Part shown: piece by piece, positions 26,833 to 38,300 of the stretch
Position numbering within the stretch: the stretch's first letter is position 1
Layout: each line of letters begins with the position of its first letter
DNA from: JADKCL01 sp031415375
GTDB taxonomy: Bacteria; Bacteroidota; Bacteroidia; J057; JADKCL01
Assembly: GCA_031415375.1 (NCBI GenBank)
Contig: JANORP010000104.1
Span: forward strand, 1-63,801
DNA: 63,801 bases
Reading direction: 5' to 3'
Made by a program: the position numbers and the translations under genes
The notes under the pieces: generated by a model
The model's input: only the letters and a program-made list of their open reading frames with translations
What the model was told of the DNA's origin: nothing
Database searches by the model: none

Positions 26833-29800
26833 ATGCGAAGCAGCATGAAACTAGTAAAATTAGGCCTCTTGGGCTTGCTGATGGGATGGCTGGGCTTACC
26901 CAACCTGCTAAGGGCGCAGTGCGTGAAACCGACGTTTTTGCAGACGATCACGGTCACCAATCCCAATGCGGTGGCCTTGACAAATTATGTCGTCAGGTTC
27001 ACGGTCAATACTTCGGCCTTGCAAGGGGCGGCCAAACTTTCCAACAGGTTTGGTTTTGTATTTTATGACAGCGATTGCGTGACCCAGCTCAACTATTGGC
27101 CGAGTGACGCCAGTGCATTCCCGTCGGCGACCGCAGTCTATTACGTCAAGATTCCCAGCATCCCCGCTTCGGGGAGCAAGCAGATCGTGATGTATTACGA
27201 CAACGTGACCACCTGCACCCAGCTGATTCAGAATACATTTTCCTCGGTCGGAACTGTGGCCACAGTTCCGACGGTCGGGTTCTCGGCCGCGACCACCTGG
27301 GAGCTCACCAATTACACGATTCCCGTAAATGCAACGACCTTCCGCTGGGATGTGCGCTCCGCAAATGCAGGCAATTTCAGGCCCAAGACGACCTACAACG
27401 TCTCTGGTACGCAGTATGTGCAAGCAGAGGGCACGAGCCGCGCGGTTGTGATCGGCAGCAACAACTATGTGGATGAGCTGCCAGCCGATGCAGGTGGTCA
27501 CCCCGGATTTTACACGCCAACATTGCTCAACATCGCCCAAAACACGGGCTTGAACCAAAATGTGAACAGCGGCTCAGGCGACATTCCCCCCAACTCAGCG
27601 CCCCTCATCGCCAACATCGCCAATACCGCCCAGGTGCAAGTCTGGTACCGTCCGCGCGCCGCAGCCGAGCCCACGACGGCATTCGGCTCAGAGTTTAACC
27701 GCACAACTGCCGTCACCATCTCTCCCGCTGGCGCAGTCACCGCCTGCGAAGAAGATATTTTGAATTTCACAGCCTCGGGCCCCTACATCAACTACCGCTG
27801 GTACCTGGACAATATCTTTCGCAGCGCGGGTGCCGCGACCACCCAAAGCATCAATACCTCGGGCTTCAGCAGTGGCGTGCACGTGCTCAAGCTCGTGGCC
27901 TTTTCCAGCAGCTGCGACTCGGTGCAAGCGACCAAAAACATCACCATCAACCCAAGGCCAGACGTCAGTGCCCTCAACCCCGACAACGGCTGCCAATTCT
28001 CTGTGCTCAACTACAGCGCGACCGTAGGCCTGAACGGCTCGACGATCAGCGCCTACGCGTGGGATTTTGGCGATGCGACGACAGGCACCGGGGCCACGCC
28101 GACCCATATTTACAGCGTTGCCGCCAACCTGAACCTGCGCCTCATCGTGACCACAACCCAAGGCTGCAAGGATACATTGACCGAGCCGATCGCCGTCTAT
28201 CCCAAGCCGACCATCAACACCGTCACCGAGACCGATGTCTGCTGGCCCAATGCCGTCTTGTACAGCAACAACACGACCATCCCCAGCAACTGGAATACGA
28301 GCACGATCACCACCTTTGAATGGCGCTACGGCGATGGCAACAACGGCTTTGGCAGCAACAGCAGCCACGCATTTGCCCTCCCCAACCAATATACCGAGTC
28401 GCTACTCGTGACGACCAACGTCGGCTGCAGGGATACACTTACTGGCGCGGTCAATGTCTGGCCCAAGCCCGATATCACATTGATCACCGATCCCGACATT
28501 TGCTGGCCGCAAGCTGCCAGCTTCAGCAACGTCACTGGCATTCCCAACAATTGGAATGCAGCGTCGATCCCTACTTACACTTGGCATTTTGGCGATGCGA
28601 CGACTGGGCTTGGGGCCTCGACCACCCATGCCTACGCCATCCCCAACCTGTACAGAGACAGCTTGTATGTCGTGAGCAGCGACGGTTGCCGCGATACCTT
28701 GGCCCAGACCATCAGCATTTGGCCCAAGCCCGACATCGACTCGGTGACCGTGCTCGACAAATGTTGGCCCGTCGGCACCAACTTCACCGGCTACCACCAC
28801 ATCGCCAACAACTGGAACTCAGCTGCCGTCACCATCTACGATTGGCGGTTTGGGGATGCTGGCACTGGCAATACCAATCCAGTGTTTCACACATACACAT
28901 TGCCCAATGTGTACACGCACACCTTGTACGTGCAGACTGGAAATGCCTGCCGCGATACATTGGTCGATCAAGTAAACATCTGGCCCAAGCCGTCGATCAA
29001 TACGATCACGGAGGGCGATATCTGCTGGCCCAACTTGGTCTCCTTCAACAACAACACGACGATCCCCAACAACTGGGATGCGACCACCATCGCACAATGG
29101 GACTGGCGCCTTGGCGATGGCCAAACGGGTGCCGTGCCAGCCTTGACCCATGCCTACGCCGTGCCCAACCGCTACTTTGACACGCTCTATGTGCGCACAG
29201 GCGACAATTGCCGCGACACGCTCACTGGCTCGGTCGATGTCTGGCCCAAGCCGCAGATCGACTCGATCATCGTCGCCGATGTCTGCGACCCGCAGACCGT
29301 CAATTTCACGCAAGCGACCGTGATCCCCAACAATTGGGACAATGCCACGATCCCCACCTACCAATGGGATTTTGGGGATGGCAATACCGGAACTGGAGCG
29401 AGCACAACCCACAACTATGCCACGGCCGGCGCTTACAACGTGCGCCTCATTGTGACGACGAGCGACGCTTGCCGTGACACACTTTTCAAAGCCGTGAATG
29501 TATTTCCAAGGCCCACCGCAGCCTTCACGATTGCCGACATCTGCGATGGCGACAGCCTCTTCCTGACCAGTGGCTCCAGTGTATCCAATGTGCTGGGCTC
29601 GGTGATCACCGGCTACTTTTGGACCTTCGGCGACGGCAATAGCAGTCTAGTGATGGATCCAAGCCATCTTTACAGCTTCGACGGCCTGTACACGGTCTCG
29701 CTCGTGACCACCACCAACCATGGTTGCATGGACACCTTGGCGCAGCCCGTCAACGTCTTCCCCAAGCCCAATGCGTCCTTCTCCTTTCCACGCACCTGCC

Positions 29801-31842
29801 AGCCCGATGCCGTGAATTTCATCGACGCATCGACCGTGAGCAGTGGCACGATTGCCGTTTATGATTGGGCATTTGGCGATGGCAATGGCTCAACGGCGCA
29901 GAATCCTGTCTATGCCTATGCAACGGCCGATTCCTATCAAGTGGAATTGATCGTGACGACCGACAATGGTTGCTTGGATACCCTCGTGCGTGGCTTGGTG
30001 TGGAACCCCAAGCCCGCTTCCAACTTCACGTTCAGCAATGTATGCTTTCCCGACAGCACACATTTCACCGACCAGAGCAGCCTGGCATTTGGGAATGTGG
30101 CGAATTGGACATGGGATTTTGGAGATGGCGGTACAGCGACAGTAACCGATCCAAGCCATCTGTATGCTTCCGCTGGGAGCTACAATGTCACGCTGATCGT
30201 GACCAGCGACAGTTTGTGCAGCGATACTTTGGTTTTGGCAGCCACCTCCAACCCAAGCCCCGTTGCCAATTTTGCCCCCAAGACGATCTGCTGGCCAGAC
30301 AGTGTACCGTTTCAGGATCTCTCCACCATCACTGGTGCAGCACAGATCACGGCTTGGAGCTGGACGTTTGGAGACGGTACAACGGCTACCGTTCAGAACC
30401 CGCTGCATGATTATCCGCGCCCCGATACATTTGACGTCAGTTTCATTGTATGGAGCGACAGTGGCTGCACCGATACGATCATTCAGCCATTTGTAGCATT
30501 TCCAAGACCCGGCGTGCAACTCGGGCCAGATTCCCTATGGCTTTGCCCTTTCAATACCATTACCCTCCATGCAGGCCCGCAATTTGTGAGCTATGCTTGG
30601 CAGGATGGGGCCACAGATTCTGTCTATGTCGTCGCTACATCCGGCGTCTATTCGGTGACGGTGGTGGATACGAATGGTTGTATCCAAAGCGATACGGTGG
30701 AGACGCCGCTTGCGCCCAAGCCGGTCTTGGACATCTCGCCAGCAGATACATTTAGTTTCTGCGAAGGAACCGTGACATCTGTAGATGCGGCTACGCTAGG
30801 GATTTTTGCTTTCCAATGGAGCACGGGTGAAACCAGCAGCGATATCCTCGTCGCTGCTGCGGGCACCTATACTGTGATTGGTTGGAACGAATACCTCTGT
30901 ACAGACACATTGGATATTGTGGCGATGGAAAATCCACTGCCGCAACCCGACCTAGGTGCTGATCGCCAGATTTGTGCAGGCGATACAGCCACCTTTGATC
31001 CTGGTCTTTTCAATGCCTATGCGTGGTCCAACGGGTATGCATCCAGGGTCTTGTCGGCGTGGTACACGGGTACTTTTGCGGTTACGGTCACGGACCTCAA
31101 CGGATGCCAAGGTGCCGATACTGCGGTGGTCATTCGCCACGAATTGCCTTTTCTCGATTTGGGCCCCGACAGCTCCCTTTGCGCAGGAGAAGAAATGACC
31201 CTCTTTGCACCGGGGTATCCTGCGCAAGTCTGGATTCCCACAGGTGAGGTAGGACCTAGCATTGTCGTGCAAACGGCTGGCACCTATTCGGTGTTTTTGA
31301 CCGACGCATTTGGCTGCACCAATACCAGCACGGCCGTGAACGTGACGGTCGATCCCCTGCCGAGCCCACCGATCATCACCAAAGGTGATATCGAGCTCCA
31401 ATTGGTATCCTCCCTGGAATATCAGTATCAATGGTACCACGACGGCCAGCTGTTGGTGGGTGCTACCAACCAACAGGTGATTCCAGCAGCGAGTGGCAAT
31501 TACCAAGTGCGGGTGACCGACGTGAATGGCTGCGCGACCATTTCAGGCGTCTTCGCCGTGGACCTCGACATCTATGACGCGGAGATGTACCAAGGCATCA
31601 GCCCCAACGGCGATGGCGTCAATGATCATTTTACGATTCCAGAGATCGAATATTACCCGCAAAATCGTTTGCAGATTTTCAATCGATGGGGTGCCGTGGT
31701 CTATACCGCCGAACCTTATCTGAATGAGTTTGATGGCCGCGACGACCATGGAAACAACTTGCCCGATGGCGCCTATTTCTATGTCTTGGATCTGGGCACC
31801 GACCAGGATCCGATCAAGGGCTATTTTATGATCAACCGATAA
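26833..31842 (+). CDS. PKD-array protein with gliding-motility (T9SS type B) C-terminal domain
   Basis: This 1669-residue protein has a signal peptide (LGLLGLLMGWLGLPNLLRAQ). A DUF2341-like domain follows (TITVTNPNAVALTNYVVRF to KQIVMYYDN), then ten PKD domains with WxFGDG cores. Five of them (about 28200-29340) share an extra C-W-P...N-N-W insert and a W-P-K-P linker. Ig-like modules lead to the C-terminus QGISPNGDGVNDHF ... LQIFNRWGAVVY ... DGAYFYVLD. This is the gliding-motility-associated C-terminal domain used for T9SS type B export, which typically needs a PorP/SprF partner. That partner is the next gene, 15 bases away. Confidence 0.92.
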   Translation: MRSSMKLVKLGLLGLLMGWLGLPNLLRAQCVKPTFLQTITVTNPNAVALTNYVVRFTVNTSALQGAAKLSNRFGFVFYDSDCVTQLNYWPSDASAFPSATAVYYVKIPSIPASGSKQIVMYYDNVTTCTQLIQNTFSSVGTVATVPTVGFSAATTWELTNYTIPVNATTFRWDVRSANAGNFRPKTTYNVSGTQYVQAEGTSRAVVIGSNNYVDELPADAGGHPGFYTPTLLNIAQNTGLNQNVNSGSGDIPPNSAPLIANIANTAQVQVWYRPRAAAEPTTAFGSEFNRTTAVTISPAGAVTACEEDILNFTASGPYINYRWYLDNIFRSAGAATTQSINTSGFSSGVHVLKLVAFSSSCDSVQATKNITINPRPDVSALNPDNGCQFSVLNYSATVGLNGSTISAYAWDFGDATTGTGATPTHIYSVAANLNLRLIVTTTQGCKDTLTEPIAVYPKPTINTVTETDVCWPNAVLYSNNTTIPSNWNTSTITTFEWRYGDGNNGFGSNSSHAFALPNQYTESLLVTTNVGCRDTLTGAVNVWPKPDITLITDPDICWPQAASFSNVTGIPNNWNAASIPTYTWHFGDATTGLGASTTHAYAIPNLYRDSLYVVSSDGCRDTLAQTISIWPKPDIDSVTVLDKCWPVGTNFTGYHHIANNWNSAAVTIYDWRFGDAGTGNTNPVFHTYTLPNVYTHTLYVQTGNACRDTLVDQVNIWPKPSINTITEGDICWPNLVSFNNNTTIPNNWDATTIAQWDWRLGDGQTGAVPALTHAYAVPNRYFDTLYVRTGDNCRDTLTGSVDVWPKPQIDSIIVADVCDPQTVNFTQATVIPNNWDNATIPTYQWDFGDGNTGTGASTTHNYATAGAYNVRLIVTTSDACRDTLFKAVNVFPRPTAAFTIADICDGDSLFLTSGSSVSNVLGSVITGYFWTFGDGNSSLVMDPSHLYSFDGLYTVSLVTTTNHGCMDTLAQPVNVFPKPNASFSFPRTCQPDAVNFIDASTVSSGTIAVYDWAFGDGNGSTAQNPVYAYATADSYQVELIVTTDNGCLDTLVRGLVWNPKPASNFTFSNVCFPDSTHFTDQSSLAFGNVANWTWDFGDGGTATVTDPSHLYASAGSYNVTLIVTSDSLCSDTLVLAATSNPSPVANFAPKTICWPDSVPFQDLSTITGAAQITAWSWTFGDGTTATVQNPLHDYPRPDTFDVSFIVWSDSGCTDTIIQPFVAFPRPGVQLGPDSLWLCPFNTITLHAGPQFVSYAWQDGATDSVYVVATSGVYSVTVVDTNGCIQSDTVETPLAPKPVLDISPADTFSFCEGTVTSVDAATLGIFAFQWSTGETSSDILVAAAGTYTVIGWNEYLCTDTLDIVAMENPLPQPDLGADRQICAGDTATFDPGLFNAYAWSNGYASRVLSAWYTGTFAVTVTDLNGCQGADTAVVIRHELPFLDLGPDSSLCAGEEMTLFAPGYPAQVWIPTGEVGPSIVVQTAGTYSVFLTDAFGCTNTSTAVNVTVDPLPSPPIITKGDIELQLVSSLEYQYQWYHDGQLLVGATNQQVIPAASGNYQVRVTDVNGCATISGVFAVDLDIYDAEMYQGISPNGDGVNDHFTIPEIEYYPQNRLQIFNRWGAVVYTAEPYLNEFDGRDDHGNNLPDGAYFYVLDLGTDQDPIKGYFMINR

Positions 31843-31857
31843 TCGAGCGAAGGAACA

Positions 31858-32820
31858 ATGAAAAAGCACACAACATCTTCGCAAAATATGTGGCTGAGCA
31901 AGACATTTCTCTTCGCTCTCACACTCCCACTCGCACTGTTTTTTGCGCCTTGCGGCGCAAAAGCCCAGCAGGAGGCGCAGTACAGCCCGTACATGTTCAA
32001 TCAGCTGTTCATCAACCCCGCCTACGCGGGTAGTCGCGACCAAGCGAGCATGAGTCTGATCGGCCGCAACCAATGGACGGGCTTTCCCGGGGCACCGCAA
32101 TCGGCTTCCTTCAGCCTGCATGGCCCGAGCGCCAATGCAAAGAGCGGCTTTGGCATGCTGTTGAGTGCTGATGGGATCGGACCCGTCTCGACGACAGGGC
32201 TGAGCGCCCAATATGCCTACCGCATTCAGTTGCGTGGTGCACAGACGCTCGCGTTTGGCTTGCAAGGTGGACTGGACTATTACCGCACCAACTTCGCAGC
32301 GCTTCGGTTGGAGGATCCGACCGATCAAAGCTTCACCAATGACGTGCGTCGTCTGCTGCCCAATGCAGGTGCAGGTGCCTATTTCAGTGGCAAGCGCGGC
32401 TACCTGGGTATCGCGCTGCCCCGCCTTATCAAAAACCGCCTGAACCCAGCCAATGCGGATACCGTCGCGCACCAGACCCGCCATGCTTTCATCTCTGCTG
32501 GCTTGGTGCTGAATTTGAGCGAGAGCATCAAGTTCAAGCCATCTACTTTGGTGAAGCTATCGACCGGCGGCGGCCCCAGCCTCGACCTGAATGCCAGTTT
32601 TCTCTTCAAGGAAAAATTGTGGTTGGGTGCATCTTGGCGGAGCGAAGATGCCGTCGTGCTGATGGTCGAATTTTGGCCAACATCGCAATTGCGGATTGGG
32701 TATGCCTATGACATGACCACATCGGCCCTGCGTCAATACTCCACGGGTTCGCATGAGCTCTCGCTGGGTTTTGATTTTGCATTCAAGAAAGGAAAAGTTG
32801 TCTCTCCAAGGTATTTCTGA
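31858..32820 (+). CDS. PorP/SprF family type IX secretion outer-membrane protein
   Basis: This 320-residue outer-membrane barrel has a signal peptide (FALTLPLALFFAPCGAKAQ). It shows the family hallmark QYSPYMFNQLFINPAYAGSRD, then WTGFPGAPQSASFSLHGP, and ends SPRYF with the terminal Phe of a barrel. Members bind type B C-terminal domains and help present the cargo. It follows the type B cargo gene and overlaps the next start by one base (TGATG), so cargo, barrel and PorE-like protein are co-expressed. Confidence 0.93.
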   Translation: MKKHTTSSQNMWLSKTFLFALTLPLALFFAPCGAKAQQEAQYSPYMFNQLFINPAYAGSRDQASMSLIGRNQWTGFPGAPQSASFSLHGPSANAKSGFGMLLSADGIGPVSTTGLSAQYAYRIQLRGAQTLAFGLQGGLDYYRTNFAALRLEDPTDQSFTNDVRRLLPNAGAGAYFSGKRGYLGIALPRLIKNRLNPANADTVAHQTRHAFISAGLVLNLSESIKFKPSTLVKLSTGGGPSLDLNASFLFKEKLWLGASWRSEDAVVLMVEFWPTSQLRIGYAYDMTTSALRQYSTGSHELSLGFDFAFKKGKVVSPRYF

Positions 32821-35252
32821 TGAAGTCTAAAATTTACAAAACCGCATTCCTGTGCATTGCCATTTGTGGAATGGCGTGGCAAGGGTATGCGCAGCAGGCA
32901 CCTTTCAAGAAAGCGGATCGTTGCTTTGAAGACGAAGCCTACCCATCGGCTGTAAAGCTGTACCTCGCTGGATTGGAAACACAATATGACCAGCGTGCCG
33001 CAGAGCGACTCGCGCGCTGCTACAAAAACCTGGGGCAGGTCGAGGAAGCCACGCAATGGTATGCAAAGGCCTCGGCCCAGACCAAATCGGCCGACGTGGC
33101 CTATGACTATGCGCAGATCCTGAAAATGGGCGGGCAGTACACCAAAGCGGCCGAGATGTTTGACAAATATGGGGAGCTGTCACAACGGTATGAGGAGGCC
33201 CGCAAGCAGGCCGAGGCCTGTGAACGCGCCGAGGAGATCAAGGGCGATGGCAAAGGCTGGAAGGTCAATGCCACTGACCTCAGCAGCCCCGAATCAGATA
33301 TGGGCCCCTGGATCGCTGGCACTCGCATCGTGTATGCGAGTGCCAGGCATCGCGGATTTTTCAGGCGCTTTGTGAACCTGCGCAATGACAATCTATTTTA
33401 CGATATCTATGCCGCCGACATCAAAGGTCCTGTGACGTTTGGGAAGAGCAAGTTGCTACTTGGAAGCCTCAAAACGCGCTTTCACGATGGCCCCTTGGCC
33501 TTTTCGCGTGACTTGGAGACGGTGTATTTCACACGCAGCAACCTCCAAAAAGGAAAACTCAAGCGCGATCAGCAAAACCGCTCCCATTTGCAATTGCTCT
33601 CGGCCAAGCGCGTCAAGGGCAAGAAATATAAAAAAGAAGTGCTGCTACCTTTCAATGGCGACGGCTACTCGAGTGGCCACCCTTCTTTGAGTGCCGACGG
33701 TGAGACGATGGTCTTCGCCAGCGACATCATCGGTGGCCAGGGCGGCAGCGACCTGTACATCACCAAAATGGAAAAAGGGCAATGGTCCGTCCCACGCAAC
33801 CTTGGCCCCGAAGTCAATTCGGTTGGCGATGAGTTGTTTCCTTACCTCTCCGCCAATGGGATGCTGTTTTTTGCATCCGACGGTCATCCTGGCCTTGGTG
33901 GCCTCGACATCTTCTTTGGCGCGCCGCAGCCCGATGGCAATTGGGGAAATATCAAGAATCCAGGGAGTCCGTTGAACTCGGCCCGCGATGATTTTTCCAT
34001 GGTGTGGGACAATCGTGGACAAGGCTATTTTGCCTCCAACCGCAATGGTGGCAAGGGAGGAGACGACATCTATCAATTTAGCCGCATCATCCCCTTGGAT
34101 GTGTTGGTGACCGATGTCGCGATGGGAATGCCCGTGAGCGATGTCAAGATCCGTATGCTGAGCAGTACAGGCGCAGAGACCGTGCTCATGAGCGATGCCA
34201 AAGGCAAAGCTGCATCCACGATCGATTGGAACAAGGGCTATAAGTTCAGCCTCAGCAAACCAGGCTACCGCGATGCGGTGGTGACCATGGATTTCGATCC
34301 AGAAAAGAGCGCAGGTGGCCGCATGTTGAATGTCGCACTGCTCAAGTATCCCGTAGCGACCGTCGATGGCATGGTCAGCAGTGCAGCCGATGGCAAGCCC
34401 GTGGTCGGCGCAAAGACGCGGGTTGTGGGCGAGGAGCGGGAATTTCCCTACGTCTCCAATAGCGAGGGCAAATTTGCAGGGGCGATCGACACCGCCAGTG
34501 TCTATACCGCCATCGTTGCAAAGAGCGGTTTTCAACCTGCTGTTTCCGAATTCAATACTGAAGGCATGACGCACGATGCGACTTTTCCGGTCTGGGCGAC
34601 CTTGAAGGCGGGCGGTTATGTCTTGGTGGAGGGCGTGACGATCGACAAAACGACGGGTGCGAAATTGGCAGGGACGCATCTACGTGCCCTCACCGCTACC
34701 GACTCTGTCATGTGTGGGCCGATCAAGTCCCGCAAGGACGGCAAGTTTTGGCTGGTCATCGACCGCAGTCACCAGGCCGATGTCTTGGCTTCCCGAGATG
34801 GCTATTTCACCACACGGGTGGAAATGCCTGATTTCACGCAGCTCAAAACAGATACGACGGCAATTGTGAGCGTGGAATTGGTGCCTGCCAAGGTGGGTGA
34901 ACTGGTCAAGATCATTTATTACGATTACCGCGAATCTGCGCTGCGGATGAAGTCCAAAAACGACTTGGACGAAATCGTTTTTTTCCTGCTCGACAATCCC
35001 GCTGCGGTCGTCGAGTTGAGTGCGCACACCGACGCTCGGGGAACCGACGTGTACAATCAGGCCTTGTCTGAGGCGCGGGCGAAGGCTGCTGTGGAATATG
35101 TGATTTCCAAAGGTATAGGCAAGGATCGAATCCAGGCCAAAGGTTACGGCAGCATGCAGGTGACCAATGATTGCATCGCGGGCAAGGAATGCACCGAGGA
35201 GCAACACGCTGCCAATCGGCGCACCGAGATCAGGATTGTTGCGATCAAGTAA
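32820..35252 (+). CDS. PorE-like OmpA-family protein (TPR, beta-propeller, OmpA)
   Basis: This 810-residue exported protein has TPR repeats after the signal peptide (about residues 25-140), a PD40/WD40-type propeller (about 160-425: HPSLSADGETMVFASDI, LFPYLSANGMLFFASDG and QGYFASNRNGG), carboxypeptidase-regulatory-like beta domains (about 430-690), and an OmpA C-terminal domain (ELSAHTDARGTDVYNQALSE ... NRRTEIRI) that binds peptidoglycan. This order is that of PorE of Porphyromonas gingivalis, which links PorP to the cell wall. The position right after PorP/SprF supports that role. Its ATG overlaps the upstream stop. Confidence 0.88.
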   Translation: MKSKIYKTAFLCIAICGMAWQGYAQQAPFKKADRCFEDEAYPSAVKLYLAGLETQYDQRAAERLARCYKNLGQVEEATQWYAKASAQTKSADVAYDYAQILKMGGQYTKAAEMFDKYGELSQRYEEARKQAEACERAEEIKGDGKGWKVNATDLSSPESDMGPWIAGTRIVYASARHRGFFRRFVNLRNDNLFYDIYAADIKGPVTFGKSKLLLGSLKTRFHDGPLAFSRDLETVYFTRSNLQKGKLKRDQQNRSHLQLLSAKRVKGKKYKKEVLLPFNGDGYSSGHPSLSADGETMVFASDIIGGQGGSDLYITKMEKGQWSVPRNLGPEVNSVGDELFPYLSANGMLFFASDGHPGLGGLDIFFGAPQPDGNWGNIKNPGSPLNSARDDFSMVWDNRGQGYFASNRNGGKGGDDIYQFSRIIPLDVLVTDVAMGMPVSDVKIRMLSSTGAETVLMSDAKGKAASTIDWNKGYKFSLSKPGYRDAVVTMDFDPEKSAGGRMLNVALLKYPVATVDGMVSSAADGKPVVGAKTRVVGEEREFPYVSNSEGKFAGAIDTASVYTAIVAKSGFQPAVSEFNTEGMTHDATFPVWATLKAGGYVLVEGVTIDKTTGAKLAGTHLRALTATDSVMCGPIKSRKDGKFWLVIDRSHQADVLASRDGYFTTRVEMPDFTQLKTDTTAIVSVELVPAKVGELVKIIYYDYRESALRMKSKNDLDEIVFFLLDNPAAVVELSAHTDARGTDVYNQALSEARAKAAVEYVISKGIGKDRIQAKGYGSMQVTNDCIAGKECTEEQHAANRRTEIRIVAIK

Positions 35253-35372
35253 GGGTTTTGGAATTGAGATGTTGCAGGTTCAACAACTGCAATCCAAAGG
35301 AAGCTTGGGACTTCCACTCAATAAAACAGGGCCATTTGCGGCTTCAATTTGGTAGAAGGAAAATTCAGGGTT

Positions 35373-38300
35373 ATGAGAAACTTCATTTCATTTAAGCTGG
35401 TCCATCACGGTCGCTATTGCTGTCGGATCGCAGCCACGTTGAGCTTGTTGATGTACTTTGGAGGACTGATCCACGCCCAAAATCAGACGATCAACCCGCC
35501 CCGGAAATGGGCGACCTCGATCGGTGGGGCAAATTTAGATTTCATATCCGATGCTGTGAGTGACGGTCAGGGTGGCCTCTATGTCACCGGCTACACCAAT
35601 AGCCCCAACTTCCCCACGACCTTGGTGGGCAGCCCTGGTTCAGGATACGATGTTTTCGTTGCACGCTACGATAGCTTGGGAGCGGTGATTTGGAGTACAC
35701 GGTTGGGTGGCTCGGGCAACGACTTTGGGCAGGCGATCGCTCGTGATGGGGCTGGAAACGTTGTCGTTGCCGGCAAGCTCGGCGGTCAAGGCACCTTTGT
35801 GACCGACAGCACCTACAAGGGAATCGGCGATGATATCTTGGTCTTGAAATTGAGCAGCACTGGAAATTTGCTGGGCGCCGCGCGCTATGGCGGCTCAGCA
35901 GCAGACGAAGCTGTTGGGGTTTCGGTCGGGTCCAATGGACATATCGTCGTCGTCGGCAACAGTAGCAGTTCAGACATCCCCACTTCCTCGGCCCTGTACA
36001 ATGGCACAAGCGGCGACGCTTTTGTCTTGCGGCTGCGCAGCAACCTGAGCCGTCATTGGGCATTTCGCTACGGCGGCAACTCATTTGACAAAGCCAATGA
36101 CGTCGTGGTCGAGGCCGCCACCGGCAATATCTATGTGGGTGGGGAAACTGGCAGCTCCAATTTCCAACAGACGATCGCCACCTACCAAGGCAGTGGTGGT
36201 GCCAAAGGTTTCGTGCTCCGCTTAGACTCCTTGGGCACACGCGCGTGGGCGCAGCGTTACGGTGGCAGCGGGGTGGAGCGCGTCTATGCCCTGCACCTAC
36301 CTCCCACTGGCGGTTTGCTCGTGGCTGGCTATACCACAAGCTCGGATTTTCCACTTACCATTGCGGGGCTTGGTGGCTCAGGCTTGGATGCATTTTTGCT
36401 GAACTTGAATCTTGATGGCACACGGGGCTTTGCGCGCCGACTCGGCGGCAGCCTCGACGATCTGGGAAATGACATCGCCACCGACCTTGCAGGCAATATT
36501 TTCATGACGGGAGAAACCCAGAGCCTGAATTTTCCAAGCTCCAACAATGCTTACAAGGGCGCTGGCAGAGACCAATTCGTTTCCAAGTTTGGTGCTGCGG
36601 GCAATTACATTTGGAGCTTCCCCTACGGCGGATTGTCGGATGACTTTGTGGGCGGCGGATTGACCTCCGATGCTGCCTCGGTCTATCTGGCAGGTCACAC
36701 GCAAAGCATCAACTATCCGCAGACACTTCCTGGCACAGGGGGCAATACCGCACGCGGTGCGGTGTTGAGAATGCGGGATTGTGTGGGCCAAAATGCAGAT
36801 TTCATTTTCCAGCACGTCTGCGAATTTGACACGGTACAATTCACCAATCTATCGGTGCGCGGCACCTCAGACACGATCGCCCATCGGTGGTGGTTTGGCG
36901 ACGGCGACAGCTCCGATGTTGTGCATCCCAGTCATTATTATGCGTCACCCGGCAGGTACAACGTGCGGCTGCGCGTCACGAGTCCCTGCGGCGTGGATTC
37001 CGATATCACCAAGGTGGTGAATGTCTATCCAGCACCCCGTGTCGATTTTGGGCATCCCCTGGCGTGTGAGACGCGCGGTATTGCCTTTGTGGACAGCACC
37101 GTGCTGGATACCACTGTGGGGAGCTTCATCGCTTCGTGGGTGTGGGCATTTGGCGACGGTGGCCTCTCCGCCCAACAAAACCCCACTCATAGCTATGCAT
37201 TTGCGGGAGACTATGCGGTGCATTTCACCGTCACGAGCAACCATGGGTGTGCCGACAGCTTGGTGGACACCGTGCGTGTGCATCACCGCCCCGCTGCCAA
37301 CTTTGGCGTTACCGACATTTGCTTGCGTGACAGTGCGATGTTTCGCGACAGCACCCTCCTCGGTGGCGATAGCTTGACGACATGGGCTTGGGACTTTGGC
37401 ACCCTGGGCGCCACAGCGAGCGTGCAAAACCCTGCTTATGTCTATCTCACAGCCGATACGTTTGCCGTTCGATTGATCACCACCACCAACGAAGGATGCA
37501 GCGACACCATGATCAAGCCGATCAAGGTGCTGCCATTGCCGATGGTGAATTTTGGCATGACCGCCGTCTGTTGGCCTGATGCGGTGACCTATACCGACAG
37601 TTCCAGCATCGTCGGTGATCTCATTGCGGGTTATGTCTGGCATTTTGGCGACAACCTTTCCGATACCCTCCAAAATACCCAGCATAGTTATGCCGCCGCT
37701 GGCGAATATGACGTGGTCTTGTGGGTGCTCACGGCGAGTGGCTGCGCAGATAGCCTGCGCACAACCCTGAACGTGCATGACAAGCCCACCGCAGATTTCA
37801 GCGCGCCTGCCGCCTGCTGGCCCGAGGCCATCAATTTCAGCGATGGCAGCGCTGTCGCTGGCGACAGCTTGGTCACGTGGTCTTGGGCATTTGGCGATGG
37901 GGACATCGCCTCCACGCAGAGTCCTAGCCACCTCTATGCATTGCCCAATACATACAGTGCAAGTTTGGAGGTGATCTCCTCTTTTGGGTGCCGTGACACC
38001 ATCGTCAAAAATGTAACCGTCCACCCCAAACCCACCGCATTTTTTGCACCCTCAAATGTCTGTTTTCCCTTGCCCTTGTCCCTCACGGATGGTTCTACGG
38101 TTTCTTCGGGAGCCATTACGGGATGGAATTGGAATTTTGGGGACGGAAGCACGGGCTTTTTGCCCTTCACTGCACACCTCTACGCCAATGCAGGCAGCTA
38201 CATCGTGACATTGATCGCGACCACCGCAGACGGTTGTCGTGACACGATACAAGACTCGGTGGAGATCTATGCGCAACCCGCCGCCAACTTTGGGGTGGAG

